A stretch of DNA of 64,000 nucleotides from Gammaproteobacteria bacterium. GTDB taxonomy: Bacteria; Pseudomonadota; Gammaproteobacteria; Pseudomonadales; Azotimanducaceae. The notes under the pieces are model-generated. The model saw nothing but the letters and a program-made list of their open reading frames with translations, was not told the DNA's origin and made no database searches. The first letter of the stretch is position 1, and each line of letters starts with the position of its first letter. Shown piece by piece: positions 58,993 through 64,000 of the stretch. The DNA lies in the NCBI GenBank assembly GCA_002689445.1, contig NZGC01000094.1:1-64000 (forward strand), in the 5' to 3' direction. The position numbers were made by a program, and so were the translations under genes.

Positions 58993-60575
58993 GTGTCGGA
59001 GCGATAGGCCTGCTGATACTGAGCCAAATATTCATCGAACGCGTCGTCGCTATTGCTGGATATCTTGGTGAAGGCTTCCTTTGAGTCTGCCGCAACACGA
59101 TCGAGAGCGAGTTCGGTTTCCCGCTGCAGCGGGTCGTTGTAGCACGAGCGGTGATGGTGATCGGATAAGGCTTGGTGATGCGCTAGAAAGCTCGTTCCAT
59201 CCCGATGAAGGTCGCTGAGTAACTGACCGCTCGGGGTTAGATCAGGGTTTGTAATCCTGGGCGCGAGCTCGGTCAGGCAACGTTGATAGCGATCGTCGCC
59301 ATGGATTTGATCGAGGGCGCTTGCCAGATCATTGAATTCAGCAAACAGCTCGGCAGCCCAATCGACCAGGGCAATACTTTGCTCGTCCCGTAGCAAGTTA
59401 AACCCCGGTTTTCGACCCGACTCAGTTGCCCCTTGAAAATTCTGTGAAACGACGCGACATAAAGCGTCATCGTGCTGAGGGCTGTCCGTCAGCATACAAT
59501 GGGCCAGCAACAAATCCATGAAATCCAATTGTGCGAGGTCGACGCCCATGGGCAAGTAAGGGTTAATGTCCAGCAATCTCACTTCAATGTAGCCAACGCC
59601 CACTTGGTCTAGGTAGTTTAAAAAATTATGGCCAGGCGGCGGCGTTGCTTTGGCTCGAATCGAGCTATAAAACTCGGCTTCGGACTGCAAGATACTGGTA
59701 TTTACTTGAGGAAAGCGCGTTGTGCTTTTAGCGGTAAGCGCCTGATAAGGCGCATAGTCGGTGGTGATGCCTGCCCGAAGCGTCTCAGTGTAGTTGCCAA
59801 GCGTGTTGAAACAAATATTGAGCAAATCCGATTGTGTGCTGCTCTGATAGCCCAATCCTCCTGACCGTAAACTGGTTGCAAAGGGTTTGAAGAAGGTGTG
59901 TTCGTCAATACGCTCAAGGTCGTGGTTGGGGTCGCGAATAAAACTGTTGTCAACGGCAGGCGAAGCGCCAAAGAGATAAGCGGGTAGCCAAGCCAGATAC
60001 CGGAAGTTTCGCATTAATCCGAAATAGCGTTCCGAGCGAAACGCGTTAGCGGCGGTGATATTGAGACTAGAGTGCCCTGACAGCCGTGCCAGGCGCTCGA
60101 AAAAAGAGTGATTGAATGAAAAGTTATAGTGGACGGCGCAGATCGTCTGCATGGTGCGGTGATAGCGGAGCCCTAGCCCATGACGATAAGTGGTTTTGAG
60201 CCGGCCAGCATTTGAATCACCGTAGTAAGCCAAAGGAATTTGATCGTCGCTAGGCAGCGCGCAGGGCATGCTGCCTGGCCAAAGCTGCTCTCCGTCTAGA
60301 CGCTGGGCAGTCCATTGATGAATCTGTTTAAGGTGATGAAGGACGGCCTCGTTGGAGTTGTGTACCGGCGTGATCAATTCAAGTTGAGCTTCGCTGAAAT
60401 CGGTGGTAACCAAAGGATGCGTCAGTTTTTCTCCAAGCGCGGAGGGGTGCGCAGTTAGCGATAATTGACCCGCCTTAGTCGTTCTTAACGCTTCTCTCTC
60501 AATACCTCGGCCGAAGCCTAATAGCTGATCGGCATCGGACTGATCAAAAACTTGACTCATAAGATCGGTCAGCAT
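58989..60575 (-). CDS. gshA: Glutamate-cysteine ligase
   Basis: First step of glutathione synthesis (gamma-glutamylcysteine formation). The 528-residue length and the start with GFGRGIEREALR and THPLVTTDFSEAQLELITP match the gammaproteobacterial type 1 GshA (E. coli 518). VGYIEVRLLDINPY holds another conserved block. Glutathione synthetase gshB is not in the window. A 143-base gap separates it from hslR upstream. Confidence 0.95.
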   Translation of the reverse strand: MLTDLMSQVFDQSDADQLLGFGRGIEREALRTTKAGQLSLTAHPSALGEKLTHPLVTTDFSEAQLELITPVHNSNEAVLHHLKQIHQWTAQRLDGEQLWPGSMPCALPSDDQIPLAYYGDSNAGRLKTTYRHGLGLRYHRTMQTICAVHYNFSFNHSFFERLARLSGHSSLNITAANAFRSERYFGLMRNFRYLAWLPAYLFGASPAVDNSFIRDPNHDLERIDEHTFFKPFATSLRSGGLGYQSSTQSDLLNICFNTLGNYTETLRAGITTDYAPYQALTAKSTTRFPQVNTSILQSEAEFYSSIRAKATPPPGHNFLNYLDQVGVGYIEVRLLDINPYLPMGVDLAQLDFMDLLLAHCMLTDSPQHDDALCRVVSQNFQGATESGRKPGFNLLRDEQSIALVDWAAELFAEFNDLASALDQIHGDDRYQRCLTELAPRITNPDLTPSGQLLSDLHRDGTSFLAHHQALSDHHHRSCYNDPLQRETELALDRVAADSKEAFTKISSNSDDAFDEYLAQYQQAYRSDT

Positions 60576-60718
60576 GCCTGGATTCCTTGCTCTTTAAGTG
60601 ACTCACCACAGTTGCGACGTCGGCCGGCGAAGCCATCAATGACGAAAGTCTGCACCGCTGCGCCCTGCAGCATATCACCCTCTCTCGCTAGAAATAAATG
60701 CGTGGCACAATGCAGGCT

Positions 60719-61096
60719 TTAGGTGCTATCTCGAGATTTAAGTCGGTGAATTTGGCGCCGATCTCGTTTGCTGGGGCGAGATGAGACGGGCATGGGCCCT
60801 AGGCTGATGCGGCGTTTTTTTGCTTCCTCGCGCAGGGCAAGGCTGCCGGCAGTTTCTTCAAACAAAAGCGCTGCCTCAGCGGCGCCCCGACGGGTGTCAG
60901 ATAAACCGATAACGCGCACTTCCCGGTCGTCCCAGCCCGCTTTAAATTCGACCAGGTCGCCAAGTTTGATCTCTTTTGCCGGTTTGGTTCTGGCGCCGTT
61001 AACCTTAACTTTACCCCCATCGATCGCTTCCTTAGCTTGGGCACGGGTTTTAAAAAATCGAGCAGCCCAGAGCCATTTGTCGGTTCGAATCGACAT
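60719..61096 (-). CDS. hslR: Heat shock protein 15 (Hsp15), S4 RNA-binding protein
   Basis: Binds blocked 50S subunits carrying nascent chains and helps recycle them. The 125-residue protein has an S4 domain at the N-terminus (RTDKWLWAARFFKTRAQAKEAIDGGKVKVNG) and a basic C-terminal tail (KKRR, RPSKRDRRQIHR). ATG 61096 is preferred over the adjacent GTG 61099 because GAGG lies 7 bases before it. The pair yrfG-hslR is conserved as in enterics. Confidence 0.93.
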   Translation of the reverse strand: MSIRTDKWLWAARFFKTRAQAKEAIDGGKVKVNGARTKPAKEIKLGDLVEFKAGWDDREVRVIGLSDTRRGAAEAALLFEETAGSLALREEAKKRRISLGPMPVSSRPSKRDRRQIHRLKSRDST

Positions 61097-61100
61097 CACC

Positions 61101-61769
61101 CTACCTCACCACGAGTTCATCAAGAAAGCAGACGTTATCAAAGTTAACAAGAGGCTGCTTAGGTTTATGGGTATTGGGCTGCGACACTGCGATCTGACCA
61201 CCAATGCCGAATCGACGCGCTGCCATCAAAACGGCAGGATTGTCGTCAATGAGCACCGCTTGGTGAGGGGCAAAGCAAAGCTGCTTGCAAAGTCGATCCC
61301 AGAATTCAGGTGTTTCCTTGGCATGCTCCAAATCAAAACTGGAAACGATGGTAGAAAAATAGGTTTCGAAGTCCGGTATCTTTTTACCGATCACGTCGAG
61401 CTTAAACCGTAAAACTCGAGGGTGAGCATTGGTTGCAAGGACAACCTGTTTGTCCAGAGCAGCGATGTAATCAAGAAATGTTGCGGTTCCAGGGCGCAAA
61501 CTGACCAGGCTTTGCGATTTGCGCTGCAAGGCATCGAGGTCGAGATCGAAGACCCTCGACCAGCGATCAAAATCGTACCAGGCTAGGGTCCCTTCTGCGG
61601 CGGCGAGGGTTTGAGTGACTCGACTTCGGGCTTCGTTTAATGTGAGCTTGTGGTGGGTAGCCAGCGCTTCAGCCACATTCTGGTTCCAAAAAAGGTCATC
61701 GAAAACCAGGTCCAGAAGGGTACCATCCATATCCAGTAAAATAGCGTCAAAATCGGTGAGTGCGAGCAT
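61101..61769 (-). CDS. yrfG: HAD-family GMP/IMP nucleotidase (YrfG)
   Basis: A 222-residue haloacid dehalogenase-fold phosphatase. Motif I is ILLDMDGTLLDL (nucleophile Asp), motif II is VLATNAH, motif III carries the Lys of HAKETPEFW, and motif IV is VLIDDNPAVL. Sequence and linkage to hslR match YrfG, which hydrolyses GMP and IMP in E. coli. It is divergent from cysQ, with 74 bases between starts. Confidence 0.88.
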   Translation of the reverse strand: MLALTDFDAILLDMDGTLLDLVFDDLFWNQNVAEALATHHKLTLNEARSRVTQTLAAAEGTLAWYDFDRWSRVFDLDLDALQRKSQSLVSLRPGTATFLDYIAALDKQVVLATNAHPRVLRFKLDVIGKKIPDFETYFSTIVSSFDLEHAKETPEFWDRLCKQLCFAPHQAVLIDDNPAVLMAARRFGIGGQIAVSQPNTHKPKQPLVNFDNVCFLDELVVR

Positions 61770-61843
61770 GTTGGCTAGTCATTGGTCAGGATAGGATCGT
61801 TCAGTGTAACCTAAGCCTCGCGCCGAAGAGACAGGGGAAAAAG

Positions 61844-62677
61844 ATGATAGAAACCTTAGTTCAAATCGCTCAGGCTGCAGGGGATGCGATCCTCGAGGTC
61901 TACGCAGAGGCTGACTTTGGCGTTGAGACGAAAGGGGATAACTCGCCGCTGACACGTGCAGATCTGGCGGCCCATCGAGTCATTGTCTCAGCGCTCAATC
62001 GGCACTTCCCCGAGATCCCTGTTCTATCCGAAGAAAGTGACGCAATACCTTTCGAAACCCGGCGCAGTTGGTCACGATATTTTTTGGTTGACCCACTCGA
62101 TGGCACCAAAGAATTTATCGCCCGTAATGGCGAATTTACCGTCAACATCGCCTTGATTGATCGCGAGCAGCCGATCATGGGCGTTGTACATGTCCCAGTA
62201 AAGGAGACAACCTATTGGGGCGATGTTGAGCGCGCTGAAGCGAAAAAAGTCATTGGTTCGACCTCCAGTCAGATTTCAGTCCGTAAAGCGTCGCAACAGA
62301 GTGACCCAGAATTGATTGTGGTGGCGAGTCGTCGGCATGGGTCGGAGGCGCTGGAGCGATTGCTGGCACAGCTGAATTCGGCTTTCGGGCGGGTGCACCT
62401 GACGAGTATGGGCAGTTCTTTGAAGTTGTGTTTGATTGCCGAGGGACAGGCAGATTTTTATCCTAGGCTTGCGCCGACCAGCGAATGGGACACGGCAGCC
62501 GCGCATGCGGTGGTCTCTGCCGCCGGCGGTGAGGTCCTTAACACCCTATTCCAGCCTCTGCGTTATAACACCAAATCCAGCTTGTTAAATCCCCATTTCC
62601 TGGTGCTCGGTGATCGAGATCTTGGGTTACAGCCGCTCGTCGAGGCAATCTTGCCGGAAGAAGTTCCAAAGGCCTAA
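61844..62677 (+). CDS. cysQ: 3'(2'),5'-bisphosphate nucleotidase CysQ
   Basis: Removes 3'-phosphoadenosine 5'-phosphate produced during sulfate assimilation. The 277-residue inositol monophosphatase-fold enzyme has the metal-binding motifs SEESD (about 64-68) and DPLDGTKEFI (about 84-93) and the C-terminal SEWDTAAAHAVV. ATG 61844 is chosen because AGGGG lies about 7 bases upstream; a 28-codon extension overlapping the yrfG start is unlikely. The nudE gene often beside it is absent. Confidence 0.95.
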   Translation: MIETLVQIAQAAGDAILEVYAEADFGVETKGDNSPLTRADLAAHRVIVSALNRHFPEIPVLSEESDAIPFETRRSWSRYFLVDPLDGTKEFIARNGEFTVNIALIDREQPIMGVVHVPVKETTYWGDVERAEAKKVIGSTSSQISVRKASQQSDPELIVVASRRHGSEALERLLAQLNSAFGRVHLTSMGSSLKLCLIAEGQADFYPRLAPTSEWDTAAAHAVVSAAGGEVLNTLFQPLRYNTKSSLLNPHFLVLGDRDLGLQPLVEAILPEEVPKA

Positions 62678-62731
62678 TGTTGAAGCCGCTATCGGGCGCC
62701 CCTAGGTGAAAACAGGCGTTGATCGGAACTC

Positions 62732-62769
62732 AGCCTGAAAGGGCTGCAGTGCCTTGATGATTTCAGGCT
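62732..62769. repeat. 9-bp inverted repeat downstream of cysQ
   Basis: AGCCTGAAA (62732-62740) and TTTCAGGCT (62761-62769) are perfect complements around a 20-base loop. No T-run follows on either side. A role at the cysQ 3' end is possible. Confidence 0.5.
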
Positions 62770-62870
62770 CATTGGCGTCAATGCTCGGGTTGTCTGGGCG
62801 GCTCAGTCCGGCTGGGATGTTGGTTTACCGGTATGAAGTGGGTCAGAGGGGTTAGCGGAGATTGGTCTCA

Positions 62871-62939
62871 GCTAGCGCAGCTGGAAGCGTATCCGTCCTG
62901 CCGAGGAGAACACATCTTGTTCATCCAGCTGTCGCTAGC
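62871..62939. repeat. Long structured inverted repeat with two inner hairpins
   Basis: GCTAGCGCAGCTGG (62871-62884) pairs with CCAGCTGTCGCTAGC (62925-62939), 14 pairs with one bulged T (62932). The 40-base interior contains two adjacent hairpins: TCCT/AGGA with loop GCCG (62896-62907) and GAACA/TGTTC with loop CATCT (62908-62922). The whole could fold as a three-way-type structure in RNA or as a cruciform. No known family recognised. Confidence 0.6.
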
Positions 62940-63638
62940 GAGGATCGCAATGTTAAAGCCGAATTCTGGGGATAGATAGCGATAAAAAGTGGAGGTTTCT
63001 CCGCTTATGGTTAGTTGACTTTCAGATATTGCTTACAAGCTAATGATTTTTAATGGAACATACTGGCTTTGGGTAGAAAAATGCACGGCCAGTGACTGCC
63101 AGTAATGGTGTCACTTTAACCTCGGCTCTGAATTTGACCTGTTCACACGAGATTTGACGGCCTTGATTGACGGTAACCCTAGGCGCCAATGATGAACCAT
63201 TCAACACTTCCTCAGCATTTCTTGAGATGGTGTCGATCCCGCGCAACTTACCCTACGTAGACAAAGTTAAAGGCGTGCCAGTGATTGGGTCGGTAGCTCA
63301 TAAGCGTCAGGACAGGATAAATCAAACGCGTTGCCTGAGGATTCACAAAGATTGTTAGGGATGAACGGGAGTTCGTAAGAAAGCAGCAAGGAGAGCCAAG
63401 ACCGGCGCCGGTCGGCAAAGGCGCGGGTCGGCAAAGATAAACTCAGATTGGAAAAGGTTCGCAAAGCGCGATCCAAGGTGCTCGTTTCAAGATTCATCCA
63501 GTGACGAGAGGTATTCAGTTAAAGGTAGGATGCGCAAAAACAAAAAAGACGGACCGAAAGCGATGGTTGATCGAATGAAAGGTTTGATTAAGTCAAAAGG
63601 CTACTGAAAGTACAAAAGGTTTTTGAAGCTACAACCAT

Positions 63639-63690
63639 AAATTGAAGCGATAAATTGAAGTGAACAATTGAAGCGATAAATAGAAGCCAT
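63639..63690. repeat. Degenerate ~13-bp tandem repeat
   Basis: Four consecutive units read AAATTGAAGCGAT, AAATTGAAGTGAAC, AATTGAAGCGAT and AAATAGAAGCCAT. A looser copy (TTTTGAAGCTACAACCAT) precedes them. The array contains stops in the frames examined and is A-rich and noncoding. Confidence 0.65.
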
Positions 63691-63826
63691 AAAAAGATCT
63701 CAGAACGGTCGTGAGGCTTGAAAATCAGGGGCAAGGGGCCGGTGAAACGGGCGGCAAACCCGGACAAAAAACTCGTCGAAAGCGGTATCCTTTCAACCTG
63801 GGCAAGGTGTTTTGGCTCTAAATCAA

Positions 63827-63835
63827 TGTTATACT
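63827..63835 (+). promoter_or_regulatory. Extended -10 promoter near the window end
   Basis: TGTTATACT is an extended -10 (TGn plus TATACT, 5/6). No good -35 is spaced correctly, which extended -10 promoters tolerate. The predicted start, near 63842, would give a ~147-base leader to the gene starting at 63989. Confidence 0.4.
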
Positions 63836-63988
63836 TGACTATAGTTTGCAGTGATGTTGGTAATTGTTGGCACCGTCATGGGACGGGTCCGATGATGCCT
63901 CGAGCAGGCGCTGAGTCCGGCAGTCGGCCGTTGATAGAGTTTCGCTGGCATAAATTGCGGTAAAGGATCAAACGGGAGATCTTGATAA

Positions 63989-64000
63989 ATGGCAAATCAC
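63989..64000 (+). CDS. Start of a gene, possibly ribosomal protein S20 (cut by window end)
   Basis: ATG 63989 with GGGAG about 10 bases upstream begins Met-Ala-Asn-His and runs off the window. Many S20 (rpsT) proteins start MANH or MANx, and a long promoter-distal leader is usual for rpsT. Four codons cannot prove it. Confidence 0.25.

Larger units (their letters stand above)
62678..63988. other. 1.3-kb gene-poor region after cysQ
   Basis: No recognisable gene lies in this stretch. It holds two inverted repeats (62732-62769, 62871-62939) and a short tandem repeat (63639-63690). A basic frame open from 63365 to 63607 has an internal ATG at 63530 preceded by AAAGGTAGG, giving a 25-residue Lys/Arg-rich peptide. 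Frames on both strands around 63040-63500 are short and overlap each other. A likely promoter sits near its right end. It may be decayed sequence plus the leader of the next gene. Confidence 0.5.

Noticed and set aside
62872-62940. tRNA gene
   Set aside because: TAGCGCAGCTGG looks like a tRNA D-arm, but no acceptor stem, no 7-base anticodon loop with a proper 5-bp stem and no GGTTC T-arm follow.
62850-62940. Integron attC site
   Set aside because: The imperfect inverted repeat suggested it, but paired RYYYAAC and GTTRRRY ends are absent and no integrase or cassette genes are near.
63040-63246. Secretin-like fragment on the reverse strand
   Set aside because: A few residues recall secretin C-termini, but no signature motif is present and an opposite-strand frame overlaps it; judged chance similarity.

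Overview
The window looks like chromosomal core DNA from a gammaproteobacterium, close to the replication origin. It opens inside recF, followed by gyrB, and then runs through housekeeping genes whose neighbourhoods match the Pseudomonas-type order on both sides of oriC: glyQS, trkHA-rsmB-fmt-def-LysM-dprA, tsaC-aroE, the aa3/caa3 oxidase cluster, thrB-DUF2782-polA-engB, cytochrome c4-dsbA, lysA-dapF-DUF484-xerC, hemCDXY, rho-trxA and gshA. Base composition is mid-GC, spacing is tight, and many neighbouring genes overlap by 4 bases. No phage, insertion sequence, CRISPR array, defence island, tRNA or rRNA was seen. A compact marine-type relative of Pseudomonadales/Cellvibrionales would fit, but that placement is inference.

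Layout. 1-2.8 kb: recF end and gyrB (replication, topology). 2.9-5.9 kb: glyS/glyQ (reverse strand). 6.3-13.3 kb: a lipid A-type acyltransferase, a methyltransferase, then a reverse-strand block for potassium uptake (trkA, trkH) and translation start/ribosome maturation (def, fmt, rsmB). 13.4-19.8 kb: a LysM protein, a short DprA, purE, tsaC, aroE, oligopeptidase A and YheV. 19.8-27.8 kb: cytochrome c oxidase subunits and assembly factors (ctaC, ctaD, ctaG, ctaE, SURF1, ctaB, SCO). The heme A synthase gene usually found in this cluster is absent. 27.9-32.7 kb: thrB, DUF2782, polA and engB. 32.8-37.9 kb: periplasmic electron carriers (cytochromes c4 and c5), DsbA, an acyl-CoA ligase and an unusual IMP dehydrogenase-type enzyme. 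37.9-48 kb: comM, glnK, thrC and the lysine/recombination operon, including a 39-residue LptM lipoprotein, then cyaY and argH. 48.2-52 kb: the hem operon. 52.2-62.7 kb: fre, rho, trxA, hemB, an ABC-F protein, dsbB, acpH, gshA, hslR, yrfG and cysQ. 62.7-64 kb: a gene-poor stretch with inverted and tandem repeats, ending in what may be the first codons of rpsT.

The genes form several joint functions: a complete respiratory branch (c4/c5 to a caa3-type oxidase, with copper and heme loading), disulfide chemistry (DsbA, DsbB, thioredoxin, glutathione), much of heme synthesis (hemB, C, D, X, Y), and threonine/lysine synthesis.

The most interesting signal is between polA and engB. A near-consensus extracytoplasmic (sigma E/AlgU-type) promoter sits about 100 bases before a perfect intrinsic terminator, with a C-rich hairpin loop between them. 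The position matches Spot 42 of enterics and ErsA of Pseudomonas, so a stress-controlled small RNA is likely. Other leads are a sigma-54-type promoter far upstream of an amtB-less glnK, an N-terminally short DprA, a structured inverted repeat near 62.9 kb, and a lysine/arginine-rich decayed-looking stretch in front of ctaC.
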